In this document: in pieces, positions 22,439 through 34,067 of the stretch
Numbering within the stretch: position 1 is the first letter of the stretch
How the letters are laid out: each line of letters starts with the position of its first letter
Origin: Anaeramoeba flamelloides
Lineage: Eukaryota > Metamonada > Anaeramoebidae
Direction: 5' to 3'
Length of the DNA stretch: 64,000 bases
NCBI GenBank assembly: GCA_027625915.1
Contig: JANTQA010000033.1
Span: 9,052,001-9,116,000 of the forward strand
Made by a program: the position numbers and the translations under genes
The notes under the pieces: generated by a model
What the model was told of the DNA's origin: nothing
What the model saw: only the letters and a program-made list of their open reading frames with translations
Databases searched by the model: none

Positions 22439-25400
22439 CTCTATTTTTTACTTTTGAAAGAATAGTTGTGCAAAGGAACAAAAGAAAAAAATGATTTTAG
22501 ATATTAATTATTCGACAATTACTTTTTGTAAGGAATGATTCTGAACAAATTAAAAACAGATTTAATACTAAGAAAGTTTAAACTACTTTTTTTGATCAAC
22601 AAAATGTGGTACAAAGGTAGGACTTTCAAAATAAATTTATAGAATTTTTTTATAATATACAAGTAACACTATAAATATTTTTTTAAAGTGATTAGACACT
22701 TGATAGATTTTCTTCATACCCTAGGAACTGATTTACTATCCGAAATGGTATTGTGAAATTTAGCTTCTGTATGTTGAAAATTGCAAAATAACAAAAAACA
22801 AAATAAGTGATTCCACTGAAAGAATCTAAAATAACAAAAAACAGAAATTTCTGTCAAGATCCATATGATCTGATTTTTAAAAATCCAAATAAAAAAAAAT
22901 TCACGTACTTCATGTACCAAAAATAAAATACACAAAAAAATAAAGTTTAATAATACCTCAATTTAAAAAATTTAAATTAAGAAAAAAAAAATTAATCATT
23001 TCTAATTGTATATTTTTAAAAATCAAAAAATTTCTTCTATTTTTTTTTTTTTTTATTGATGAGGAAGTGTAAATTACACTCTGAGGACCCTTTTAGTTAA
23101 ACACCTTTTCGGGAATTTAAGCGTAAAATCATATATTCTACGATTATTAATTAATAAAAATAATTTTAAGCTGTCAAATTTAAAAATATTTCAATAAAAT
23201 TTAATTCAAAATTTCTTCTATTTGAAATAAATTATTTTCTAAAGTATAAACTTAATTTAATCTTATTTTAATCAATTTTTGATTGCACCTCTTACCTACT
23301 ATATTGATCGAGGAATGAACAAACCAAAGGCATATAAAACCACACATTTTAGTATTATGCAGAGATAAAAATAGTCTTTTTGATCTCAAAAAGTGACAAA
23401 GAGTAAAACTTTGGAATGAACACCATTTCAATTCAAAATTTAATATTCAAATCCAATTTTATATTAAAATTGAATAACATTCGTTTTTTTTTTTTTTTCA
23501 AAAAATAGACTTGTTTTTTCTTGTAAACTTTTTGAAAATTAACAAACATCACAATTTAGTTTAGTTTCCCTTAAATATTATTTCTGAAAAATAAAATCGA
23601 AATTTTTTTTTAACTTTTATACAATTTCTACATTAATACCTGTACCCACAAGAATTATTAACAATCTCTTGATTTGAAACACAGGCTTTTGGAACGTTTT
23701 CAAAAGTTGAAAAAGTTCTGTAAAAGTAAAAAATAACTGAGATGAAATTTAGTAACTATTCAAAAAAAACCCATAATATATATCTATATTAATGAAGAGA
23801 GGCAATTCAAAAAAATTAAAATAAATTTACCTGAAACTTTAAACTTGTATTTAGAGTTTTTATCCGAACTATAATTTCGACAAGATTATGGCCCATACGA
23901 TATTTTTTAATTAAAAATTGAAAAGAAAAACCTTTCTAAAGAAAGCCCAGAAAAAGAAAAATAAAAGCAAGTCATCAACGAGAGTGGATTTATTGGTAAG
24001 GGTTAAATACCCAAGAGCTCTTAATCTGTTAAAGAGAGAGTTTTGAAGTGAATAAAATTCTGACTCCTAATTCAAAGAGTAGTTAAAAAAACTATTCATT
24101 ACAGTCATTAGAAGTATTTTTTACTCAATTTAGTTATCTGAAAAAAAAAGAATAAAAAGAAAAAAAAGAAAAAAAAGAATAAAAAGAAAAAAAAGAATAG
24201 AAAAAGAAGAATAGAAAAAGAAGAAGACAAAAAAAAAGAATAAAAAATGAAGCGTGGAAAAAAAATTTTTTAGAAATAAAAATAGGAATAGTAATAGTAT
24301 TGAGAGGATATATGTTTCATGTTAGTTAGATGACTTGCTATTTAGACTTTGATTTTAATTCATTTTTTCTGATAACTTTCTGTTATATAGTAGTCAGAAA
24401 ATATTATATTGTGATGTCTTATATTTCTTTTTTATTCATTTTACTGAACAACTTATCAGTACCCTCTCTTTTAATGATACTAAAGTCAAAATCTTTGACT
24501 TTTTTGAGCTTAATTTTCCAGTTTTTTCTGTTTTTTTCTAATAAAAGAGAGTGAAAAGATAATAAAAATAAAATATTTTATATTATTTTTTGAAAAAATA
24601 TTTTCTTCTCTTCAAATTGCAATCTAATCTAAAATAATTAATTAACACCTGAAAAAAAAAAAAAAATAGAATGATAGAAATCACCAGTTAAAAGGGGATT
24701 TGATATGTTTTTCAAAGTTTATTAGAAAAAATTTTTCGAAAAATGTTTAAATGTTTTTTTTCTGCTTACATAAAAACACCCAATCCAATTCAAAATTAGA
24801 ACTTTATAAGTATTGATAACATGAAAAAATAGGGAAAAATTCTACAGAAAAACAAGATCAATGTATTTCAAAGATAAATCATAAAAATGAAGGCAAATAT
24901 GAATTTGTTTTTTTTTCGAAATTATAATGGATTAGTTTACAACAATATTTTTTGAATTTTTAAACAATTTTTTTTTTTTTTTTGTGTAGAGAAATTCATC
25001 GAAAAATGAAAACAATAATGTTGTTAACCTTTCACATTTTTTCATTCTGAAACATAATATAAAAATTTCAGATATTACTTTTATTTAATAGAATGACAAT
25101 TTCACACTGCTTACCCAGAAATAATTTACTGACATTTATCAGCTAATAGGGTAACTAATTGAAGAAAAGGATTTTTTATATTTAGATAAAGTGATTTTAT
25201 AATCCAAATAAGTAACGAAAAATAAAAAAAAAAAAAAAAAAAATTATCATTGTAATTACAATTTCAACAATTTGAATATTTATTGGAAATAATATTGGGT
25301 TTATATAAAAAAAAAAAACAACAGTTCACTGAAGAAACATTTAACCACACATGTAAGAACATTAAAACAAAAAAAGGAAAGAAGGATGAGTAACGTGTAA

Positions 25401-25470
25401 ACAAATTATTTATTATTTTCAAAAGTTAAGAAAATTTGAATGAGGTATTTGATAAAATAAGCCCAAGTTT
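22439..25470. other. 3-kb gene-free stretch
   Basis: No gene or clear mobile element can be supported. Frames at about 22714-22935 and 24330-24554 are short and Phe/Ile/Leu-rich. A purine-rich low-complexity tract (A-runs broken by G) lies at about 24140-24250. The segment at about 22960-23240 resembles 49980-50240 loosely and may be one more decayed repeat pair. Confidence 0.5.
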
Positions 25471-26715
25471 TTAATCAAGCCAATTCATTCTTATATCATT
25501 GTTTGTTTGCTTTTGAATTAATCTCCAAAATAATGAAGGTGAATTTAATTGGAAATAAATACCCGCATCATCAAATTCTTGAATAAGGTTTTGATCACAA
25601 GAATTAATGGTAAAATCCGCTAAATATAAATAATTGATAAATATTTTCCAAAAATAACTTGATTTTTTGGTGTAATCTTGAATTTCGGTTTGATTTTTTT
25701 CATTAATTAAGAAAAATTGATGGTATAGATTGCTTCGGGCTTGAATAATAAATTTGTGTATTTTAATTTTGGAATTTAAATTATTTTGATCTTTTGAGTT
25801 AATTGTTATTGTGAAATCTTTTGAATCATTATCATTTAATAAGATCTTTAAACTACTCTCCCAATCTTTATCCAACTCATCATATGTTTTATTTATTTTT
25901 AATTTTTTTAAAATTTCACTAATTTTTTCTTTAAATTTATTCATATTTTGAAAAAGAATTTTCTTTTTTTCATTTTGCTTTTCAATATCATTTTTGTTAT
26001 TACTGCTAACACCGTTTTTAATGTTATTACCATACTCATCATCATCATTATTATTGTTATCATTGTTATCATTGTTATCATTGTTATTATTATTAGTATT
26101 ATTAGTATTATTAGTATGAGTATTATCATTATTATCATCACAAGATATTTTTATTTCGTCTCCAAGATATGCCCACTGTAAAAACCTTTTTACCAATTCT
26201 TTATTTTCTTTTTCTAAAACCGATTTAAGTAATACAAAATCAACACCTAACCTTGTTTCTAACCAAATTTGATGTACCCTGAAATTAAAAATTTCTTTAT
26301 CGCCACTTTCCTGTTTATTAAATAAATTTATTAAATCTTTTTTTAAAATATCTTTTGGTTTTGTTCTCAAATAAATATCTTTAGCATGCCCCATTAGAAA
26401 ATAAAAAGGACAATCAATGCTATCTTCAATACCCCGATTACCATCATTATGATATTCGGTCACAAATACTGTGATATGAGGCCTTTCCAAAAAGGGATTC
26501 TTTATTTGGTTTTTATCTGAAATTGATAGATGAGTAGAATTCTTTTCAAATTGTTCAATATACCTCCAATAATCTTCAACATCATTTACAAAGTGATTTG
26601 ACAATTTGATAAGAAATTCATGTGGGTAATCTTTATAAGAGTCTTCATATTCACTTACAGACATTTTTACATTTTCTTTATTTAAATATTTAATATCAAA
26701 TTCTGTAGAATACAT
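25471..26715 (-). CDS. BTB/POZ domain protein with an Asn-rich tract
   Basis: A 414-residue frame from the ATG at 26715. Residues of about 299-392 fit a BTB/POZ domain: DFTITI at the first strand, IKIHKFIIQARSNLYHQFF for the conserved His-Lys helix, FWKIFINYLYLAD for the F-x-x-x-x-x-YLY segment, and the helical end. BTB domains dimerise and often recruit cullin-3 ubiquitin ligase. Upstream, about 140-190 (FNFRVHQIWLETR, later LVKRFLQWAYLGDEI) looks like the core of a second, degenerate BTB. A (N/D/T)n tract (about 192-225) separates the two and is encoded by TTATCA/ATT microsatellite DNA. The N-terminal 130 residues show no domain I know. Role unknown beyond protein interaction. Confidence 0.75.
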   Translation of the reverse strand: MYSTEFDIKYLNKENVKMSVSEYEDSYKDYPHEFLIKLSNHFVNDVEDYWRYIEQFEKNSTHLSISDKNQIKNPFLERPHITVFVTEYHNDGNRGIEDSIDCPFYFLMGHAKDIYLRTKPKDILKKDLINLFNKQESGDKEIFNFRVHQIWLETRLGVDFVLLKSVLEKENKELVKRFLQWAYLGDEIKISCDDNNDNTHTNNTNNTNNNNNDNNDNNDNNNNDDDEYGNNIKNGVSSNNKNDIEKQNEKKKILFQNMNKFKEKISEILKKLKINKTYDELDKDWESSLKILLNDNDSKDFTITINSKDQNNLNSKIKIHKFIIQARSNLYHQFFLINEKNQTEIQDYTKKSSYFWKIFINYLYLADFTINSCDQNLIQEFDDAGIYFQLNSPSLFWRLIQKQTNNDIRMNWLD

Positions 26716-26759
26716 AAAAGTAGTTTCATCGTTCTTCTTTTCAGGAATGTCCCCCTTTG

Positions 26760-26760
<1 letters not shown>

Positions 26761-26795
<35 letters not shown>

Positions 26796-26820
26796 TATTT
26801 TATTATTATTTATTTTATTA
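26761..26820. repeat. (TTA)n microsatellite upstream of the BTB gene
   Basis: About 60 bases of near-perfect TTA units with a few TTTA units. It lies about 45 bp 5' of the BTB start codon, so it may sit in the promoter or 5' UTR. Confidence 0.85.
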
Positions 26821-27098
26821 AAGAATAACAATTTGTTTTGAATACCAGTTTGTTGCTGAAGAAAAAGTTATTAACCTTTTTTTTTTTTTTTTCAGATAAT
26901 TAAGAACATTTTAAAAATCATTTTTGTGTGTTTAATATGGACTTTAAAAAAACTATCTAAAAAAGAAAATAATATATATATATATTGTAATTTAAGGGAG
27001 AAAATTTTAGTTCCACTTATTTTTCTGTTTTTTTTTAATTTAGTTTTGATTAGAAAACATTAGATCACCTAAACAAAAACAGAAGAGCGAAATTATAT

Positions 27099-27164
27099 TT
27101 TCCAGAATTTAAAAGAATTGAGTAAAATCTGATATTTTTCTCTATTCTTTTGAATCCTTGAAAA
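27099..27164. repeat. hairpin repeat F, copy 2
   Basis: Arms TTTTCCAGAATTTAAAAGAA and, inverted, ATTCTTTTGAATCCTTGAAA enclose GAGTAAAATCT. It matches the hairpins at 20287-20350 and 50701-50768. Confidence 0.6.
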
Positions 27165-27969
27165 CCTAGCCACCCCACCCCACTAGATGGAACTCTACAT
27201 AACTCTTTAACACTACATAATTCCCAAAATTTGATATATTAATTTTTTAAATGATTATAATATATCTTTATAACCCACAAGGGATAATAAAGCCATTGAA
27301 TCTCGTTTATCATTACAAATTGTTTGGTACATAACTTGGAAATTAAATCTTTTGTTCTCTTTGGTGGCTGATTTGAAAGAAAAGTCCCTGTATAGACAAA
27401 AAGGAATAAACAAAATGACCTAAAGGTAAATCAAATTAAGGTTTCTTGGTTTTAAATTTGTCAAGAATAAATTTATTATCTATCACTTTTCCATTTTAGA
27501 ACCCCCCTTCCTTTTTAATAGTAAATCTTAACTTGAATATCAATAACAAAACCCTTCAAATATATTATATCTTTAGGTTTGACATATAAAATAGAACAAG
27601 ACACCAAATCTCGAATAATGTTACAAAAGTGGTCGAGTTAAAAAAAACTTAGAAACACAAAGTAGATTTTTCATGTATTTGTAAATAAAATGGAAAATAA
27701 ATTTAAAATCTCGGGAATCCCTTTTTAGTATCTTCTCAAAGCCATCTGACACTTCATACCCAAAAGACAAGGAAAATTGTAGAGGAAATTTAAATTTATT
27801 TTTCTGAGAAAATTCAACAAAACCCCTTTATAAATTAACCCCAACCAAGATGAATAAATTAAAAAAAAACATTAATATCAACAAAAATTGTATTTAACAA
27901 GTTTTCAGAAGTATAAAAAAAATATTTTTTTTAATAAAAAAATTTTTTTTGGCCTTAAATAAAGTTGAC

Positions 27970-28431
27970 TTACTGTTGAGAGAAAAATGTTTGACACAGA
28001 AAAATGGTTGGATACCATTTTTAATTGGGAACATTAGTAAAATTGAAAATCAAATCCTATTGATAACTAGGTGAATTTTATATAAACCCTGGTTTAAATG
28101 TGTTAAAAGTTCATTAATATGTAGTGTGTGTAGAATACTCTTTCGAATGGTTGATAACTAAAGTAGATCAAGCTATTTTAATAAAAATCCAAGTTCTAGT
28201 AAAGTTTACTATTAATTCTGAAAATGGTAATTTTTAAACTTGCTTTAGGTTAGAAGAGAAAAGATTTTGAAAAAGTAGAATTACATTAATCGTTATTCTA
28301 ATAAGTAGATTATTGTTATTTTCTTTAGTTATTTCACAAACAATTATAATTAAAAATCATTTTCAGTAATGTTCACAATTAAAATTGCTGTCAACTATTT
28401 TTCTCTGCCCAACATTTTTCTCTCAACAGTT
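27970..28431. mobile_element. inverted-repeat element of about 460 bp
   Basis: The left end ACTGTTGAGAGAAAAATGTT and right end AACATTTTTCTCTCAACAGT are perfect inverted repeats. The pairing continues for about 40 bases with few differences (GACACAGAAAAATGGTTG against its partner). The interior has no open frame. It is a MITE-type non-autonomous DNA element by structure. No second copy was found in the window. Confidence 0.75.
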
Positions 28432-30329
28432 ACCTAAAAAACGAAACTTTTTAATCACAAAAAAAAAACAAAAAAATTTTTTGAAAATCATAATTTTAAA
28501 ATTTCAAAAGATGACATAATATTTTTATTACTTTTTGAAAAAGCAAATCACGATCTCAAATTTTGATAATTTTTTGATTTTTATTTTTCACATGCCAATT
28601 CAGACACTTGGTATTTTTTACATATTAATAAATCAGAGATAAATGGTATATTCATTATAATAAACATTCAAATATTAACAAACCACAAGCTTTTATGCCT
28701 GAAATTGAAATTAAATTAAATTTTCTTGTAAGAGTTTTAATAGGAGTAAAATATTAAGTTTTCACAATTTATAAAATACATTTTTTTAACCAAAAATATT
28801 TGTTTATTGTTACAATGAAAATTAATACAATTCTTTGTTGGTAAGACTAAGAAGATTTGATATAAGTGAAGATTTAAAAGTTTTGGGTTTTTGATAGAAA
28901 AAAAAACGTAGAAATTGATTAATAAAGAAAATTTAAAATTAAATATTTCAGTATATATATATATCCAGCTATTGAACAGAAACTATTCAAATAATTTTCA
29001 AAATGAATTATTGAATAAAAAAAATAGACATTTTTGTTATTTTGAAGATTACAGATTTTTCAACATTTATATTCAAAAGTAAAACTTGAAAAAAAAATCA
29101 AAAAAAAATTCACAATTTATATAATTTTTAATTTTTTCTTAACGAATCAATTATTGATAATTATCTGATTATTATTTTTATACAAAATATATTATTCGAA
29201 GTAATATATTTATTAAATTTTGAGAAAAATGAAATTTTAATTTGAAAATTCTTCTTTAAAATTAAACAAACAAAACAAAAGAAATTGAAATATTTGATAA
29301 TTATTTAAAAAATAGAATTTTTTCTTAGGATTATTATGAAATTGTTTTTTTTCTCTGCTTTTTTCAAAGAAAAAAAGAGACTAAACATTTTTAATTTTTT
29401 TTAAAAATGGCACAGTCGGTTTCACCTCATAAGGCACAAACCAAAAATACGTTTGATTTTCAGCATCGTTTTTAAACTAAGAAAGGGAATTAATTCAATT
29501 TCCAACCTTTAATGCAAAAATTGAAGGATTAGTTTTATTGTCGTCTATTGATCGAATAATTGGGTTTCCTTGAACCAAATTAATTTCCCAATACCATAAA
29601 TCCTTGAGTGTGTGATCTTTTGGGATTTATGATATTAACAAAATCATAAATAAAATTTGGTTGAACTCTTCTAGAATAACTTTAAATAACATTTTTAAAG
29701 TTTAATTATATTAGAAAAATACTTTTTATTTTATCCAAATTAGAACAGAAAAATAGAAGATTAGAAAATTTTCAACCTTTGTATAATTACTAAAGGGTTT
29801 CCCAAAATCTTTCCACAACAACTAAAATATCATCCTAAAGTTTTTAGTGAAGCAATCACTTTCTTATCAGTAGATGTATATAATTATATACTTGTAATTT
29901 TTACAAATAAAAAGTTTGAGTTAAATATATATATATATATATATATATAGCATATATATTAAATTGTAAAAAATAAGAGAATGTAAATTCTCAAATACCC
30001 AAATTTAAATTTTTTTCATTCTTCATTCTCGTAAACTATCTGAAAGTTAATTTAATTTCTTCAACTTTTGTGAAAAACAATCAGCCAACTACTGGTATTT
30101 GATTATTAAATGGGATAAATTTTCAGATAATATCTTTTTTTTTATAATTTTCGCTATTTAGTAATTTTGGTTTTATTTTGGATTCTTAGTTTAACCGATA
30201 TATATCGAACAAAAAAGTAACCAACAAATAAATAGAAAGCTCAAATTAAAATCTATTTCTTGGGGAAAATCAAATTGCAAAAAAAAAAAAAAGAAAAGGG
30301 GATTGAAGTGAAAATTGCTTCCCTTTTAC

Positions 30330-30665
30330 TACTGTCATTTTCCATTTAAGAAAGAAAAAATTTTCAATCAAGTTCTCAAATATTTTTATAACATCATTAT
30401 TAGTTGAAAAAAACTAAGATCTTATCATGATCATCTGATCATGATAATTTTGAGTGTTTTAAATTTGGATCTCTTTAAATTGAAACTTTGAGATTAAAAT
30501 TATTTTTTTTATTATGAAAACAACAATAAGAAAAAGCGTATTAGTTGTGGTTGTAATCTCTAATTAATTTTTGGCAAGATCTTGGTTTTTTTCAACTAAT
30601 AACGACTGTTATATGTTTAAGAACTTGGTTGAAAGATTGTAATATGGTAAATGGAAAATGACATT
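30330..30665. mobile_element. foldback element with a central-side palindrome
   Basis: Arms of about 85-90 bases (about 30335-30422 and 30572-30665) are inverted copies. Shared blocks in order are CATTTTCCATTTA, CAAGTTCT and ATTAGTTGAAAAAAAC plus AAGATCTT. Next to the left arm, 30422-30447 is a palindrome with perfect 12-base arms (TTATCATGATCA and TGATCATGATAA). No coding content. Confidence 0.65.
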
Positions 30666-31051
30666 CTTCAAAGACCAGTTTTATTGATAAATCTCAAATA
30701 AAAGACCTTATATTTCAGAATTGTTAAACTAAGGTTCGTTTTTAATTTTTTAATGAAGATTTAAGTTGATCGTCTACATTCTAAATTCAAATGTGATCGA
30801 AAAAATTAACGAACAAATTAAATATTTATTCAGGAGAATAATCAAAGCAATAATAATATAATAGAATAAGCTTGTTTAAAATTTAAAAAGCTTTGGTGAA
30901 GTTGTACATGAACAAATTGTCTTTTTATTTCGAGGGTATAATTCAAAAGGTAACAAAAATTTGAATCAAAAGAAAAAAATGATCACATTCTGAAAACCAA
31001 ATACCGAAGCAAAGATCAAAAAGATATTAATAAAAAAAAAAAAAAGAATAC

Positions 31052-31646
31052 CTCTCTTCGAAAGAACCACAAAGGTAAAGCTAGTGTATGCTTATTTCTT
31101 CCTGTTTTGACTATTTCTTTATTATTGGGATTATTTGAAATAATTTCTTCTGTGCTGAGTTTCATACCAAAACTCGCTAATTGGTGATAAAAAGTAGAAT
31201 GATCCAAATTAAATTTCTGAGTAAACCTCTATTTAACGTGTTGTGGTGTTTTTAATAAAAATATTGTTAGGTTCCAATTAACCAAAGGATTTGAAATGAA
31301 AAGAGACAATTACTTTTTTCTGATCAGAATCTAAACTCTTCCATTTTTTTAACCGCTCCCTTCTCTTTTGGGAGTTTTTAATATCATTTTTGCCAAGTGA
31401 AGAATTGGTTGAGAGACAATAATTCTCAAATGATGTGTTTGGATAATTGGGTAGTTTGTATTTCAGTTGCTCTTCTTCTGTTAATCGATCGTTGAAAAAT
31501 GTGCTGTTCAAGCCTTCCTTCTCCCAATTCTTTAAGAAATTATATTGTCTTATTGTCCATTTCTTTTGTGGCCATTGATCTTCTTGTTCAGAGTCTGTTG
31601 TGTCTGATTCAGAATCACTAATTCTATCAGAATTTTCACTTGACAT
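31052..31646 (-). CDS. two-exon gene of unknown function, 3' end unresolved
   Basis: Exon 1 is 31646-31314 (ATG start) and exon 2 is 31216-31052, joined in phase 0 by a 97-bp GT-AG intron. A third exon probably follows after GAG|GTATTC at 31052, because the frame then runs into poly-Phe and stops; I could not place it. The N-terminus is acidic and Ser/Asp-rich (residues of about 1-22). Then come WTIRQYNFLKNWEKEG and EEEQLKYKLPN, and a basic helix across the splice (RRERLKKWKSLDSDQKKKF). The W-K-S-L-x5-K-K-x-F pattern is weakly like the third helix of an HMG box, but the rest does not confirm it. The frame continuing across the intron supports a real gene. Function unknown. Confidence 0.5.
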
Positions 31647-34067
31647 TACTTTAAAAGTCGATGAAAATATGAGAAAATAAAAAAATGAAAGAATAAGCTT
31701 AGTTTAAAATTTTTGATTCAGTTCTTATTCCTTGGAAAACATTTTTTATTTGTTAAGAAATAAATTTTTGGGTGAGTTTTTTCTCTTTTATGTTTTGATA
31801 AGTAAAGTAGAGACTTTTTTAGTAGTAAAATATAGTTATTCTCTCATTTTCAATTTTCAGTGTTCCTTCATTAGGTAATAATTCCTCTTATCTTTGAAAT
31901 ATTCGAAAATTAAATAAAGACTTAAATAGGTGAATTGTTATAGTTGTATGTCTTTGACTTTTTAAGATTATTTTTATTGTCTCTTTTTGAGAATCTAGTT
32001 TCTTTTGATTTTTTTGATTTAACAAAAAATACTTTTCATTTTTAAAAAGTTTGTAATTTGACAAATAAACTTAAAAAGAGTTAAGGGTCTTGTTATTTAC
32101 CTTGGATTTGCTCCGTACCCAAGGAGTGACTTGAAACATATCAAGTATTGGTATTGTGAAATTGCCCTTCTCTTTGATTGACAAAATTCAAATAACAAAA
32201 AAAAAAAATTTTCATTGGATCATCTTGACAAAATATTTAACTAAAAAAAAAAAGATTTTAAAATCAAAAAAAAACATTTCAAAAAATTTAACTAAGAAAA
32301 ATAAGTTTAAATGAGTTCTAAATTCTAAAAAATTCAGAAATTTAAAAAAAAAAACAAACTTGTTGCTTATGTAAAATTTCATAAAGGTTTTAAATTTCTT
32401 CAATTTAAAACAAATTGTTTTCAAAAAGGCCACAATCAATTTTATTCAATTTAATCTAATATGTGGTTATATTGTAACTCTCTTTTTTTGACAAAGTAAG
32501 GATTATATAATATTCTTTAGAAAAAAATAACTCATTCGAAAAAGGTGAAAAAAAAAAATCTTCGAGATCTTAAAAAGCGCCAAAAGAGTTACATTTCAAA
32601 ATAAACACGGTTGTTTTCAAAATTATAAATCAAATCATTCAAAGTGGAAAACCGAGTGTAACTCTTTGGCACTTTTTTCAAAAATGTAATTTTTTTTGAT
32701 TCTTTATTTTTGGATATCGATCACACTTCAGATGTTGGTTAGTTTTTGATGGGTATTAGACACTCATTAAAATTACTAATTTTTTTTAATCGATTTTAGA
32801 AAATTATTTTTAACCATAATGACTCGACCCTAAAATTAAATACTCAAAAGGATTTGGGAAAAGATGAAATTAACTTTGTATATAACAAAATTAATTATTT
32901 CAGATTTCGTATAATAAAAATTATTGTTAAATTTTTTTCAAATTCTATTAAACAATTATTGATCAATGGTTAGATATTATTAACTAATTATATTTGAGTC
33001 CTTCTATTCGGAAGAACTCCAATTTAACCTAGTATCAATCGGTGGAAAAAAATCATCGATGGAACAATACAGGTTATGTATTTAAAATAAGAAATAAAAA
33101 CAACAACAAGATGAAAAAATGATTTTCAAATTTTATTAAAATCAAATTTGGTTCCAATTTGAATGAAATTCTATTATTGTAATTCTTTTGGACTAGTTTT
33201 AACTCTATGGATAATTTTAAATTTGAGTTTAGATTGATTTTTTAAAAAAAGGACTATCCGCCACTTCACTCTCTATATATACGGTATTTCCGAAAAAGTG
33301 GGGAAATTCTTTTTACATTTCATAAAAAATCCTCTTTGGTTAGTGGGGACAATTCGTTAATTTTCAATATCAAATTAAGTTTAATATTAATATTGATTGA
33401 ACCAATAACTATGACTAAGGTATTTATATCAAAATATTTTTGATGAAATATTCCTAAAAAAAGAAAAAAAAATTAGCACTTTTTTTGGAGAAAACAATGT
33501 ATGACCAATTTTCATAATAAAAAAACAGGAAATATGTTAAGTTTCTAAACAGTTTTTAAAACAATAAAATTCACATATAAGCTTTTCCTTATTTGAAATT
33601 TTATCAAGATGAAATCCCTTTTGAAAATATTTCAGATAATAAAAGTAAAAAATCGAAAACACCAATTTTCACTCCTAAAAAAATATCATCTAAAAATGAG
33701 ATCAGAAACTTTTATCTTTGATATCATTTAAGTAATATCTTTCAAATAAACTGAATTTATTTATTATGAACAATTAATTAATGATGAATAACAATTTTGG
33801 ATATTTGAATCATTGATATTGGAATTGGGTTTAAAAAGTAAAATTTTTAAATTAAATTTAACCTACTTTTTTTCAAATATCATAATTAAAATACAATTAA
33901 AATAAAAAAAAGCAAAATGAAAGAATGGCAAAGCAGTGATCAATTGAACGAAAAATATGTTATTATTAAATTTCTTGATATTAAATATTAAAGTTTGGAA
34001 TAAAAGCAATATTGATGAAAATCATATGGATCAGAAAAAGATTTTCAGTCAATAAAAATAAGAATAA
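31647..34067. other. 2.4-kb gene-free stretch
   Basis: No gene supported. It contains a diverged partial repeat A (32935-33195) and a hairpin at about 32565-32670 whose arms share GTAACTCTTTGGC-type sequence in opposite directions. The remainder is AT-rich with short homopolymers. Confidence 0.5.
32935..33195 (+). repeat. interspersed repeat A, copy 3 (partial)
   Basis: Matches the right half of the element at 56916-57425: TTGATCAATGGTTAGATA, then an ACTAATTATATTTGAG segment, GATGAAAAAATGATTTTCA, and a final part near TTCTATTATTGTAATTCTTT. The left half is missing or too diverged to follow. Confidence 0.6.

Larger units (their letters stand above)
26821..31051. other. 4.2-kb gene-free stretch with inverted-repeat elements
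   Basis: No gene can be supported. It holds hairpin F copy 2 (27099-27164), an inverted-repeat element (27970-28431), a foldback element (30330-30665), and (AT)n tracts near 26971 and 29925-29948. A possible half copy of MITE D starts near 30090 (ACTGGTATTTGATTATTAAA). Confidence 0.5.

Noticed and set aside
26041-26140. CRISPR-like or regulatory array of TTATCA units
   Set aside because: It is an in-frame microsatellite encoding the Asn-rich tract of the BTB protein.
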